A stretch of 64,000 nt of DNA from an uncultured Bacteroidales bacterium (lineage in GTDB: Bacteria; Bacteroidota; Bacteroidia; Bacteroidales; UBA932). A program made the translations under genes and the position numbers. Positions 9,607 through 17,523 of the stretch are shown here, one piece after another. The stretch spans positions 62,001 to 126,000 of the forward strand of contig ONSU01000001.1 of the NCBI GenBank assembly GCA_900320545.1, written 5' to 3'. Under the pieces are notes generated by a model. The model saw nothing but the letters and a program-made list of their open reading frames with translations, made no database searches and was not told the DNA's origin. Within the stretch, counting starts at the first letter, position 1, and each line of letters opens with the position of its first letter.

Positions 9607-12165
9607 TCAGTATTGAATCGTAGGATCTGTATTGGAAGGGCCGTCATGCCCCATCTTGCGGATTTTTTCGAAAGAGGCCTCCATCAGCGGAGCATAATAG
9701 GCCTTGAAGTCGCTCCAGCGGTAGTAAGAGCCTTCCGCCGCGGCGAAGGGAAGCACGGCTTCCCGTTCGTTCCAGAGAACTTTGACGAGGATTTCAGGGG
9801 ACTTCCGGCTCCGGTAGAAGATCAGCTGGAGACTGCCCCCCATCGGCATCTCCCAGAGCGGGAAGATCTCGAACGCCTCTTCCGGACCGGCGGCCTCGCG
9901 GCCGAGACCGTTGACGTTAAGGAATACGACGGTGGGAATCACGGCGGAGTCGTGGCTGAAGCGGAGCCTCATCTGACATTCGCCAGAGGCAATATCCGCA
10001 TCGGCCTTGTCGATGATATCTTTCAACGTATAAGCGGAGAAGTCGGGATAATAACTCCCGGAATCTTTGTACCGGCCCAGGAAAAGGCAAATCCGATAAG
10101 CGCTCGCCCGCGCGAGGGCGATCTTGTCCTCCAGGGTGAAGATTCCCTCGCAGAGGTCCGGCTCCCCTTCCAGGCAGTCCCGGCCGTTATCCAGGTCGAA
10201 AAGATTGCGGATAAAGACGACGTCGTCCATCTTCAGGCGGGCGACCGCCGCGTCGGGATCCTTGAAGATCCGTCCCAGGATGCCCCGCATGTCCACCGTC
10301 TCCCGGAAATACGGGAGATACGGCGCCTCCACTTTCGCGACCGGATCGGGCCGTCCGTCGGCGAGCGGACTGAAATTGGGCCGGAGAATCGGCGAGAAAG
10401 CCTCGGAACCATTCGCATCGGCCGTGAAGGTCTTGTCCCGCTCTTGCAGGCCGTCGATAAAGGAGGTCATACTCATAATGACGCGGGGAACGGGGGTGGA
10501 GAGAGCAACCGCCTTCGTATCGCCCTTGAAGACTTCCGGAAAGCGGCGAAACATCCTGTCCGCGATGATCCGCTCCTGCGAGATACCCTTGCCGGAAAGA
10601 TCCCCCGAGCAGTAAACGGCCCGCTCGTGGAAGGGCTTGTATTCCCGGAACAGGCGCTCGCCGCGCTCGGTCAGGAGGCCTTCCTTCTCCGCCCTGGTGA
10701 GCACCTTCTCGATCAGTTTGTACTGCTTAGCCAGTAAATAGCGGGTGCCGTGCCGGCCGTAATGACTGATATAAAACGGCTTATACCCCTTCGGCGCGGG
10801 CGTCATTGCCGCCTCTGCATTGTAGTCGTACACATACATCAGCCCCCCGGCCTTCGCCGGATCGGCGAGAATCTCCTCCCGGGAATCCTTCAACCCCAGC
10901 GAGGCCGCGACAAGATCGGATACTGCGGTCCGGATGTCCCGGATGTTGCCCTTATCCTCAGGGTGGACGCGATTGGTGAGTACGATAACGGCCGTCCTGG
11001 TGGCGGGATCCAATAGCATCATAGTCCCCGTGTATCCAGAATGTCCGACGAGGCGTCTCCTGTCAAAACGGCTTCCCGCAAAGCCGCTGCGGGTCAGATA
11101 GGTGTCCCACCCGAGGGCCCGTCCCACTACAGGAGCATTGCCGACGGGAATTGAGAACATCTTTCCCACGGTCTCCTCCTTCAGGATGCGACGTCCCTTC
11201 CACGCCCCTCCGTTCAATAGGGCGGCCGCGATGACCGAGAGGTCCTCCGCATTGGAAAACACGCCGGCATTGCCGGAATTGCCCGCCTGCACGAACCGGG
11301 CCGTGGGATCGTGTACAGCCGCGACAAGCGGCTTCCCGTCAGGCTGGACTTCGGTTGCCGCGACATTTTCCCGAAGGGATTCCGCCCGGGGATTGGACTG
11401 CGGCTCCCCGGCCAGGGGAAAATAACAGGTATGCGTAAGTCCAAGGACATCGAACACATTGCGCTGCGCATAGTCGCAGAGCCGCTGTCCCGTCACCTGT
11501 TCCAGGATATGCTGCAACGTGATGAAATTCAGACAGCTGTACCGATACGCGGAGCCGGGACGGAACAGCCGCGGGATCTCCATAGAAATCACCCTCATCA
11601 ACGTATCCGGGGTATTGGCGCCATAGCGATTCACATAATCTTCGGCAAAGACCTGCGGCGGGAGGCCGGAAGAATGAGTCAAAAGTTGCTGGACAGTAAT
11701 GGGGACCGTTTCGCCCGAAACAGGGTCCTCCCAGTTGCGGAAATTAGGGAAATAGCTGTCCACACGGTCGTCCAGATGAACGCGCCCCTGCTCCAGAAGC
11801 AGCATAAACGAGAGGGTCATCCCGACGCATTTGCTCACTGAAGCCAGGTCGAAAAGAGTTTCTTCCGTCATCGGAAGGGTGTCCGGAACCACCTGACGGT
11901 TGCCATAGGCCTTGAGGAAAACAATCCCTCCGTCCTTGACGACGGACACCACCGCACCCGGGAACAGGCCTTCGGCGATGCCTCCTTCGATGACGCCGTC
12001 GATCTTCGAGAGCGTCACCGCATCCATCCCGCGGCTCTCAGGCGTCACTCTCTCCAGCGCGACCCCGGGGGCATTGTCAGCCTTGCCCCGGGCCCAGGCC
12101 CCGGACGACCCGAAGGCGCAGCCCAGGAGGACCAAAGCCACTATAAACAGAACTTTTCTTCTCAT
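9607..12165 (-). CDS. Serine hydrolase (beta-lactamase family) fused to a histidine phosphatase
   Basis: 852 residues with a signal peptide (VLLGCAFGSSGAWA). Residues about 35-425 are a class C beta-lactamase/PBP4-like domain: catalytic SxxK at S109-V-S-K112, a Tyr motif at Y209-S-C, and H375-S-G. Residues about 455-852 are a histidine acid phosphatase: R471-H-G-x-R motif (SHYGRHGTRYLL) and the late H738-D739 proton-donor pair. One reading frame encodes both without a break. The protein is exported, so it should act on cell-wall fragments or phosphorylated compounds in the periplasm. It lies 5 nt upstream of murQ, and beta-lactamase-type hydrolases recur in Bacteroidota MurNAc-salvage loci. 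The phosphatase substrate is unknown; the fusion is the odd point. Confidence 0.9.
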   Translation of the reverse strand: MRRKVLFIVALVLLGCAFGSSGAWARGKADNAPGVALERVTPESRGMDAVTLSKIDGVIEGGIAEGLFPGAVVSVVKDGGIVFLKAYGNRQVVPDTLPMTEETLFDLASVSKCVGMTLSFMLLLEQGRVHLDDRVDSYFPNFRNWEDPVSGETVPITVQQLLTHSSGLPPQVFAEDYVNRYGANTPDTLMRVISMEIPRLFRPGSAYRYSCLNFITLQHILEQVTGQRLCDYAQRNVFDVLGLTHTCYFPLAGEPQSNPRAESLRENVAATEVQPDGKPLVAAVHDPTARFVQAGNSGNAGVFSNAEDLSVIAAALLNGGAWKGRRILKEETVGKMFSIPVGNAPVVGRALGWDTYLTRSGFAGSRFDRRRLVGHSGYTGTMMLLDPATRTAVIVLTNRVHPEDKGNIRDIRTAVSDLVAASLGLKDSREEILADPAKAGGLMYVYDYNAEAAMTPAPKGYKPFYISHYGRHGTRYLLAKQYKLIEKVLTRAEKEGLLTERGERLFREYKPFHERAVYCSGDLSGKGISQERIIADRMFRRFPEVFKGDTKAVALSTPVPRVIMSMTSFIDGLQERDKTFTADANGSEAFSPILRPNFSPLADGRPDPVAKVEAPYLPYFRETVDMRGILGRIFKDPDAAVARLKMDDVVFIRNLFDLDNGRDCLEGEPDLCEGIFTLEDKIALARASAYRICLFLGRYKDSGSYYPDFSAYTLKDIIDKADADIASGECQMRLRFSHDSAVIPTVVFLNVNGLGREAAGPEEAFEIFPLWEMPMGGSLQLIFYRSRKSPEILVKVLWNEREAVLPFAAAEGSYYRWSDFKAYYAPLMEASFEKIRKMGHDGPSNTDPTIQY

Positions 12166-12225
12166 AAGCTTCGTTTTTCTATGTCCGGCAGGTTTCGGTA
12201 TTTCCCGGCCAAGTTTTCGGCGTTT

Positions 12226-13146
12226 TTATTCACGGAGCGCGTCATCCCTGTCGCAGACGGCCCGGACCCGGAAGCCCAGAGAGGGATGGGAATTGGACAA
12301 ATATATATGACCTTCATATTCTCCGTCCGGGACGCTATAATGTATACAGCGAGCGCCCCAGCCGTCGTTATAAGATGCACACCAGACCGTCCCCGTAGAC
12401 GATGACGAGGTCAGCGGCAGGAAAATCCAATTGTCCGTATAGCCCTCCTTCTTGCCTGACACCTTGTACCCCGTGACTCCGCCGATTACCGTCTGCTCCC
12501 AATTGCACTCATTGACCAATTTCTGGGCATCTTCCTCAACCGGCATCCTCCAAAGGCCGCCCAGCCGCACCGATGCCACATCGGCTTCGCGGGGAAGAAC
12601 CTCCGGCTTTTCGGTATAGGTATAGTTACTGGCCGTAAAGTCCTCCTTTGTCACGGTCTCTCCCCACGCGAACCTTTCGCCAAACGACTGGGGCAGGGCG
12701 GCGCCGATATTGGATTCCGCCCATAGCACACCGATGCCGAGGTCGACGGCATTCATCGAGAGGCCCTCATCCGTATAAGTGTAGAAGGTGATGGTCTCCC
12801 CTTTCTCCTCCTTGCCATCAATCATTGCGTATGCATAGTAACTGTACTCCGAATTGGGAGACAGTTTCAACAGAACGGCTGCAAATTCAGGGGATATCCC
12901 ACATACAATTTTCGTCACGGTCTCAATCCCGTCGATGATGCCCGAAACATATATGCCACGCTCCGCATCCTGGTATTTGCTCCCGGATTCGTATTTGGCG
13001 TGAAGAGAGGCTTCCGTGGTCGTAATACTATCCGGAAGCAGCGTAGTGATCTTGAAATAATCCTCGGCGATGGGCTCCTCCCCTTTCTTGCACCCGGCGG
13101 AAAGCACCAGCAGCGCCGCGAGGAAAAGGTAGTTGATATTTTTCAT
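12226..13146 (-). CDS. FISUMP-domain lipoprotein
   Basis: 306 residues from the ATG at 13146, chosen over an upstream start because MKNINYLFLAALLVLSAGC is a clean lipoprotein signal. Residues about 25-130 look like a fibronectin/Ig-type module (SITTTEASLHAKYESG, YYAYAMIDGKE). The rest matches the FISUMP-like domain (VDLGIGVLWAESNIGA, ERFAWGETVTKEDF, GFRVRAVC), a C-type-lectin-like surface fold frequent in Bacteroidota and Fibrobacter. It is probably surface-exposed and of unknown ligand. It lies 60 nt upstream of the hydrolase-phosphatase gene on the same strand and may be co-transcribed with it and murQ. Confidence 0.75.
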   Translation of the reverse strand: MKNINYLFLAALLVLSAGCKKGEEPIAEDYFKITTLLPDSITTTEASLHAKYESGSKYQDAERGIYVSGIIDGIETVTKIVCGISPEFAAVLLKLSPNSEYSYYAYAMIDGKEEKGETITFYTYTDEGLSMNAVDLGIGVLWAESNIGAALPQSFGERFAWGETVTKEDFTASNYTYTEKPEVLPREADVASVRLGGLWRMPVEEDAQKLVNECNWEQTVIGGVTGYKVSGKKEGYTDNWIFLPLTSSSSTGTVWCASYNDGWGARCIHYSVPDGEYEGHIYLSNSHPSLGFRVRAVCDRDDALRE

Positions 13147-13171
13147 AAATGTCAATGTTGTAATATCTTGA

Positions 13172-13179
13172 CAAAAATA
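13172..13179 (-). promoter_or_regulatory. Promoter -7 box for the FISUMP lipoprotein/murQ transcript
   Basis: Minus strand TATTTTTG fits TAnnTTTG and leaves a leader of about 20 nt before the ATG at 13146. No convincing -33 element was found. Confidence 0.45.
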
Positions 13180-13211
13180 GCGATTCCCTTCCAAAAAACC
13201 AAGATGTTTGC

Positions 13212-13219
13212 TATTTTTG
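13212..13219 (+). promoter_or_regulatory. Promoter -7 box for the MurK-like kinase
   Basis: Plus strand TATTTTTG fits TAnnTTTG and lies 20 nt before the kinase start. With the opposite-strand box at 13172-13179 it makes a compact divergent promoter region of about 90 bp between the two mur-cluster transcripts. Confidence 0.45.
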
Positions 13220-13239
13220 CGGAGAATTAGCAGCGTACT

Positions 13240-14094
13240 ATGAAACTACTTTGCGAAAGCGGCGCCACAAAAGGAGACTGGCGTGTCATCGGAGCCGGGG
13301 CAGCCCCCTCGGCGCAGGGCCGGGCTCTCCGGGTGCTGACGGGAGGCACCAATGTCTCCGCGATGTCCAAAGAGGCCGTGCTCTCCGTCATCCGGGAGGC
13401 GGCCGGGAAGTTGCCGGAGGGGCCCTACGAGGCCGTCCACTTCTACACGGCCGGAGTCATCACGGACGACATCCGGGAGTGGCTCGAGGAGGCCCTGAAA
13501 GAGGCCTTCAAGACCCCTCAGGCCGAAGTGCAGACCGATCTCGTTGCTGCTGCAAGGGCCGCCTGCGGGCACGAGGGCGGCATCGCCGTCATTCTCGGCA
13601 CCGGATCGAATTCGTGTCAGTACGACGGCGAGCGCATCGTCAAGCACGTTAAGTCCGGGGGCTTCATCCTCGGCGACGACGGCAGCGCCTCGGTCATCGG
13701 CAAATTATTCATCTCGGATTACATCAAGGGGCTGGTCCCGGCGGAAATCGCGTCCGAGTTCGACACGCAATTCCCCGGCCTCGACTACCCCACCGTCGTC
13801 ACCAACGTCTACCATCCCGTCGGATCTCCTTCCGGCTGGCTCGGCAGCTTCTGTCCGTTCATCCTCTCCCACTACAGCCATCCCTACATCAAGGCGCTCG
13901 TGGACGGCAGCCTCCAGGCCTTCATCGACCGCTGCCTCAAACAGTACGACACCGACCGCTACCCCGTCGGCATCATCGGCGGCTTCGGGAACGCGCTAAA
14001 AGAAATCCTGACCCCGCTCCTGGAAAAGAGCGGAATCAGGATCCGTGCTTATATTCCCTCTCCTATCGAGGAGTTATTGCGTTATCACGCCTGA
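13240..14094 (+). CDS. murK: BadF/BadG-type sugar kinase, likely MurNAc kinase
   Basis: 284 residues with an ASKHA (actin-like) fold. Phosphate-1 loop ESGATKGDW is at the N-terminus, and adenosine/phosphate motifs VILGTGSNSCQYDG (about 122-135) and GGFILGDDGSASVIG (about 141-155) follow. The family phosphorylates GlcNAc, MurNAc or related amino sugars. In Tannerella forsythia a BadF-type kinase (MurK) makes MurNAc-6-phosphate for MurQ, and this gene sits beside murQ and a MurT-like permease, which supports that role here. GlcNAc kinase activity is the main alternative. It is divergent from the FISUMP/murQ transcript and its 3' end overlaps the permease gene tail-to-tail by 10 bases. Confidence 0.82.
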   Translation: MKLLCESGATKGDWRVIGAGAAPSAQGRALRVLTGGTNVSAMSKEAVLSVIREAAGKLPEGPYEAVHFYTAGVITDDIREWLEEALKEAFKTPQAEVQTDLVAAARAACGHEGGIAVILGTGSNSCQYDGERIVKHVKSGGFILGDDGSASVIGKLFISDYIKGLVPAEIASEFDTQFPGLDYPTVVTNVYHPVGSPSGWLGSFCPFILSHYSHPYIKALVDGSLQAFIDRCLKQYDTDRYPVGIIGGFGNALKEILTPLLEKSGIRIRAYIPSPIEELLRYHA

Positions 14095-15470
14095 GACTGC
14101 TCCATCTTCTGCAGTTTGGCCTTGTCACGGTTGAAGAACACGAGACTGGCCAGGATCAGCAGCAGACCGGCCACCAGCCAGACGATGGCAAGGTAGGCGA
14201 TTCCGTTGCCGAGCCCCGCGGCCGAGGAGCGGATCGCTTCCATCTGGACGGCCTGCGACGCCGCCGCGTCGACCTTCCCGCCATCCGTGATCCAGCCCAG
14301 CACCAGCGGTGCCAGAGAGCCGATGCCGAAGCCGCACATCTGCAGGATGGAAGAAGCGGAAGAATGGTATTTCCGGGGAATGACATCGTATAGGATCGAG
14401 TAGGTATTGGCATCGAAGAAGGCCCGGAAGAAACCGAATCCGGCGAGCGCCGCGCAGATTACCGCGAGCGAAGAGCCGCGGCCCATCAGCACGATGCAGG
14501 GCGTTGCGAGCAGGAGCCCGAAGGCCTGCAGAAGGAGACGGCTCTTGCCGCCGCTCCTGCCGGCCGCAAGGCGGTCCGAAAGCCAGCCGGCCAGGAGGAC
14601 GCCGACGAAGGCGGCCCCATGGGTCCAGAACATCGCGTGGAAACCCGCCTTGGCCGCGCTGAATCCGGTCGAGGTCGTCAAATCTTCGAAATACGGCAGG
14701 AGGATCTTCGGCATCCAGGTCAGGTAACCCGTGAGGACGAAGATCAGGGCGCTGAAGCCGATGATCAGGAATACGGCGGTCGGGACGCGGAAAATGGCGG
14801 TCAGACTCTCCCAGAAACTCTTCAGGAAACCGGCGAAATGGCCGCCTTCGGGACGGGATGCCGCACGTGCCGCAAGTTCCTCCTCGCTCCGGGGCTTGTC
14901 TTTGAGCCGCCAGATGAGCACGAAGGTGAACAGCACACCCACACCGCCGAAGATCAGGAAGGAATACTGCCACCCGAACTTGTCCGCGATCAGGCCCGCG
15001 AGGAAAGTACTCGCCACCACGCCCACATAGTAGGCCGTCTGGTGGAGGGACATCGCCGTCGCACGGGTCTTATTGTCGTGATACTCCGCGATGATGGCCG
15101 GGTAGGTCGGGCCGAACATCGCCTCGCCCATACCCGTGGATACGCTGCGGAAGAGGATGAACAGGATCACCGTATTGGCCACGCCCGTAAACATCGTCGC
15201 GACGCTGAACAGCGCGATGCTGAAGACGATGATCTTCTTCCGGCTCATCCGGTCGGCGAAATAGCCCGCGAACGGGACCGTCAGGGCGAAGAAAATGTTG
15301 AAGCAGGTGGAGATGAGACCCATCGTCGAGTCGGTCGCCCCGAGGAACGCCTGGATATGGGGCAGCACCGCTCCGAAGACGGCACGGTCTCCCTGATTCA
15401 AAAAGTAAGCAAACCACAGCAGCAGGACGACTTCCCACTTGTAAAAGGCAGAACGCGTGTTGACTTTCAT
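14085..15470 (-). CDS. MFS permease, probable amino-sugar/MurNAc importer (MurT-like)
   Basis: 461 residues with twelve predicted membrane helices. The start MKVNTRSAFYKWEVVLLLWFAYFLNQGDRAVF and the loop GYFADRMSRKK between helices 2 and 3 match the OPA/ACS branch of the major facilitator superfamily. The protein lies in the inner membrane. T. forsythia MurT, the MurNAc transporter encoded with MurK and MurQ, is an MFS protein, so by context this is the permease of the salvage pathway. Sequence alone cannot fix the substrate; sugar phosphates or hexuronates are alternatives. It is convergent with the kinase gene and has its own promoter box. Confidence 0.8.
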   Translation of the reverse strand: MKVNTRSAFYKWEVVLLLWFAYFLNQGDRAVFGAVLPHIQAFLGATDSTMGLISTCFNIFFALTVPFAGYFADRMSRKKIIVFSIALFSVATMFTGVANTVILFILFRSVSTGMGEAMFGPTYPAIIAEYHDNKTRATAMSLHQTAYYVGVVASTFLAGLIADKFGWQYSFLIFGGVGVLFTFVLIWRLKDKPRSEEELAARAASRPEGGHFAGFLKSFWESLTAIFRVPTAVFLIIGFSALIFVLTGYLTWMPKILLPYFEDLTTSTGFSAAKAGFHAMFWTHGAAFVGVLLAGWLSDRLAAGRSGGKSRLLLQAFGLLLATPCIVLMGRGSSLAVICAALAGFGFFRAFFDANTYSILYDVIPRKYHSSASSILQMCGFGIGSLAPLVLGWITDGGKVDAAASQAVQMEAIRSSAAGLGNGIAYLAIVWLVAGLLLILASLVFFNRDKAKLQKMEQSQA

Positions 15471-15494
15471 AGACGCTTCAATTTATTGAATACG

Positions 15495-15502
15495 CAAAGA
15501 TA
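15495..15502 (-). promoter_or_regulatory. Promoter -7 box for the MFS permease
   Basis: Minus strand TATCTTTG, an exact TAnnTTTG match, 24 nt before the start codon at 15470. No -33 TTTG is evident. Confidence 0.5.
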
Positions 15503-15584
15503 CATATTTTTTTTGATACCACAGTACACCCCAGTTGAAAGATTCCGGGGCAAGTCCGCAATGACGGCTTCCGCCAAATATTTT

Positions 15585-15615
15585 TTTGCAGAGTAAAAAA
15601 ATTGAATTATCTTTG
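15585..15615 (+). promoter_or_regulatory. Complete Bacteroidota-type promoter for tRNA-Thr
   Basis: TTTG at 15585-15588 and TATCTTTG at 15608-15615 are separated by 19 nt, matching both consensus elements and spacing. Transcription would start about 20 nt ahead of the mature tRNA. Confidence 0.75.
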
Positions 15616-15641
15616 CAGTCCCGATTCACGGTAATCGGTTT

Positions 15642-15714
15642 GCCACTTTAGCTCAGTCGGTAGAGCAGCGCATTCGTAACGCGCAGGTCGTCAGTTCGAG
15701 TCTGATGAGTGGCT
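15642..15714 (+). tRNA. tRNA-Thr (anticodon CGU)
   Basis: 73 nt fold as a cloverleaf: acceptor GCCACTT pairs with GAGTGGC (last pair T-G), D-stem GCTC/GAGC, anticodon loop TTCGTAA giving anticodon CGT, T-arm GTCAG-TTCGAGT-CTGAT. The last pair of the anticodon stem (A31-C39) is a mismatch. CCA is not encoded. It reads ACG codons. Confidence 0.95.
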
Positions 15715-15717
15715 CAG

Positions 15718-15748
15718 AAAGAGGCCCCCGGGCCTCTTTTTCTTTTTT
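15718..15748 (+). terminator. Intrinsic terminator after tRNA-Thr
   Basis: AAAGAGGCC and GGCCTCTTT form a perfect 9-bp stem around CCCG, followed by a T-rich tract. It starts 4 nt after the tRNA end. The stem could also serve the DUF1573 transcript arriving on the other strand. Confidence 0.85.
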
Positions 15749-15875
15749 AGAAATCCGGCCCTTCGTACGGTTCTTCCAGCAGGGATTCTTCCAAGGTTGT
15801 CGAATAGCCGTTAAAGACCCACCGCCCGTTCACATAGGCCTTGAACCTTTCATGGCTGAGACGTGACCGAGCCGA
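15747..15875 (-). other. Open frame without ATG, overlapping the end of the DUF1573 gene
   Basis: In the +1 frame relative to the end of the DUF1573 gene there is an open stretch of 42 codons closing at TAA 15747-15749. It reads through AYVNGRWVFNGYST and LEESLLEEPYEGPDF with codon use like a real gene. It lacks an ATG or GTG near its beginning and is closed upstream by TGA. It may be a gene remnant, a frameshifted extension of the DUF1573 protein, or chance. I do not recognise it. Confidence 0.25.
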
Positions 15876-17106
15876 TCATAAACAGCGATATCAGCGGCCG
15901 GGTCGGAGAATTGGTGATAAGCGTCATATAGACATCGTGGTCTCCGGGGGGAAGACCGGTCGTGTCGAAGGTGACGGTTACGGTCCCCTTCCCGCCGGGA
16001 GCAACGTCCTTTATCGGTGCGAACGTGACGCCCGGGGTCTCGGTATCGGCTTTGTGGCAGACAAAGACGCCCTTGCCTTTATTGATGAAGGTAAATGTTT
16101 TCGTGACTTTCTCCCCGGCTTCGACCGTACCGTAGGACAGGGTGCTGTCGTCGAACATCGGCAGGGAGGCCTGTTCCTTTTCGGCGTCGGTCCAGGTGGA
16201 GAAATCCTCCTTGGTGACCGCCCGGATGCTGAGCGCCGCGGAAGGATAAGCCGTGCCGCCGACGACCGGCGTGGCGGAATAGATATTTTTGCCCCACCGT
16301 TCGCGGGAGGATTTAACCGAGAAGGTCAGGGTCGCCGTGGAACGTGCGGGGATCGGATTGGGCGACACGCTGAGCTCGAGACCGTCCGAGACATCCTTGA
16401 AGGAGACGCTGACACTCTGGCGGCCGAGATTGGCGATATAGACCTGATCGCCCGTCTCATGGCCCTGTTCCATATTGCCGGCGTTGAGTTCGACGGACTT
16501 GAAGCCGAGCACCCCGGCGCGCACCGCGCCGAAATTCTCCTCCAGGGTCTGTTTCCGTTCGTGAACATTGCCGCGGATGCGGAGGGTGACCGCTTTCTTG
16601 AGGGCGGAAAGATACACGGTAAGGGTCTTGTCGAAGGGGTACGGACCGTCCTCGTTCTTATAGGTGACGGTAATCTTGCCGGTCTTGCCCGGAAGCAGCG
16701 GCTCACGGGTCCAGGTGGCGTCCGTGCAGCCGCAGGAGGTGATGACTTCGTAAATGGCGAGCGGTTCCTTGCCGACATTCTTCACGCGGAACGTGCAGGT
16801 TTTGGGGCCGTCGCTCTCGGCGAAATCGCCGAAATCGTGCAGTACCTTGTCGAACTCCACCCCGTCCCCGACGCGGACCGGCTCGTTCCCCTTCGGGGCC
16901 GGCACCTCCGCCACCACGGGCTCCGCGGAAATGTTGCCGTGCTCGTCGAGAATCTCGTCCTCGGGCGCCTCTTCGATAATGAGCGTCGTATCCGGCGCAA
17001 TCTGCAGCGTATCCGCCGCGGGCTCCGGCTCCCCGCCGCTCCTCCCCCCCCTGTGGAAGCACGCCCCCGCCAGCAATGCCATCGCTATGATCCCAATTCT
17101 TCGCAT
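15850..17106 (-). CDS. DUF1573-family lipoprotein
   Basis: 418 residues. The signal ends LLAGAC, an acceptable lipobox, followed by an acidic Pro/Glu-rich linker to about residue 75. Three Ig-like strand-rich units follow. The first carries the DUF1573 signature (FDKVLHDFGDFAESDGPKTCTFRVKN then EVITSCGCTDATW), and the last repeats the pattern (STLSYGTVEAGEKVTKTFTFINKG). DUF1573 proteins are abundant periplasmic or surface lipoproteins of Bacteroidota with no settled function. It is a single-gene transcript, divergent from the ferredoxin gene. An open frame overlaps its 3' end in another phase, so the true C-terminus deserves checking. Confidence 0.85.
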   Translation of the reverse strand: MRRIGIIAMALLAGACFHRGGRSGGEPEPAADTLQIAPDTTLIIEEAPEDEILDEHGNISAEPVVAEVPAPKGNEPVRVGDGVEFDKVLHDFGDFAESDGPKTCTFRVKNVGKEPLAIYEVITSCGCTDATWTREPLLPGKTGKITVTYKNEDGPYPFDKTLTVYLSALKKAVTLRIRGNVHERKQTLEENFGAVRAGVLGFKSVELNAGNMEQGHETGDQVYIANLGRQSVSVSFKDVSDGLELSVSPNPIPARSTATLTFSVKSSRERWGKNIYSATPVVGGTAYPSAALSIRAVTKEDFSTWTDAEKEQASLPMFDDSTLSYGTVEAGEKVTKTFTFINKGKGVFVCHKADTETPGVTFAPIKDVAPGGKGTVTVTFDTTGLPPGDHDVYMTLITNSPTRPLISLFMIGSVTSQP

Positions 17107-17112
17107 AGGTTA

Positions 17113-17120
17113 CAAATATA
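17113..17120 (-). promoter_or_regulatory. Possible -7 box just upstream of the DUF1573 gene
   Basis: Minus strand TATATTTG fits TAnnTTTG, but it ends only 6 nt before the ATG at 17106, so the transcript would be almost leaderless. Either that is true or the working promoter lies elsewhere in the 243-bp gap. Confidence 0.35.
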
Positions 17121-17221
17121 ACTATTTTTTCCCTATTTGCTCCCCCGTACGTTACAGGTCCTCCGGACTGACGGACGACCAGTGACGAAAAGGGGGGAAA
17201 CATAGCTCCCGGGGGAAGGAA

Positions 17222-17249
17222 AACGCATCCCCATTTCTTGGGATGCGTT
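17222..17249. other. Hairpin in the divergent DUF1573/ferredoxin gap
   Basis: AACGCATCCC and GGGATGCGTT form a perfect 10-bp stem with an 8-nt loop, followed on the plus strand by only a weak T-run. It lies between divergent genes, so a normal gene-end terminator is not expected here. It could insulate the two transcripts or bind a protein as DNA. Confidence 0.5.
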
Positions 17250-17275
17250 CATTTTGGCACGGAATGCGATAGGGA

Positions 17276-17306
17276 TTGGAGAATTCAAAGAAAATGGTTA
17301 TCTTTG
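17276..17306 (+). promoter_or_regulatory. Promoter of the ferredoxin gene
   Basis: The -7 box TATCTTTG at 17299-17306 is an exact consensus match. TTGG at 17276-17279 is a near match to the -33 element with 19-nt spacing. The leader would be about 40 nt. Confidence 0.6.
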
Positions 17307-17349
17307 TTCGCTGCTACAGGCGGACAACAACTATTAATAAATAAAGACT

Positions 17350-17523
17350 ATGGCTTACAAGATTGACGAAAACACCTGCATCGCTTGCGGGACCTGCGCC
17401 GGCGAATGCCCTCAGGGCGCTATCAAAGAGGGAGATGTCTACAGCATCGACCCCGAACTCTGCATCGACTGCGGCACTTGCGCAGACGCTTGCCCGATGG
17501 GCGCCATCGCTCCGGCAGAGTAG
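17350..17523 (+). CDS. Small 2[4Fe-4S] ferredoxin
   Basis: 57 residues, found by direct translation. Two classical cluster-binding motifs are present: CIACGTCAGECPQGAI near the start and CIDCGTCADACPMGAI near the end, each CxxCxxCxxxCP. Length and symmetry match bacterial-type (clostridial) low-potential ferredoxins. It would carry electrons in the cytoplasm between oxidoreductases such as pyruvate:ferredoxin oxidoreductase and hydrogenase or Rnf, none of which are in this window. It has its own promoter. Its stop codon abuts the stop of the convergent GntR gene with no spacer. Confidence 0.96.
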   Translation: MAYKIDENTCIACGTCAGECPQGAIKEGDVYSIDPELCIDCGTCADACPMGAIAPAE

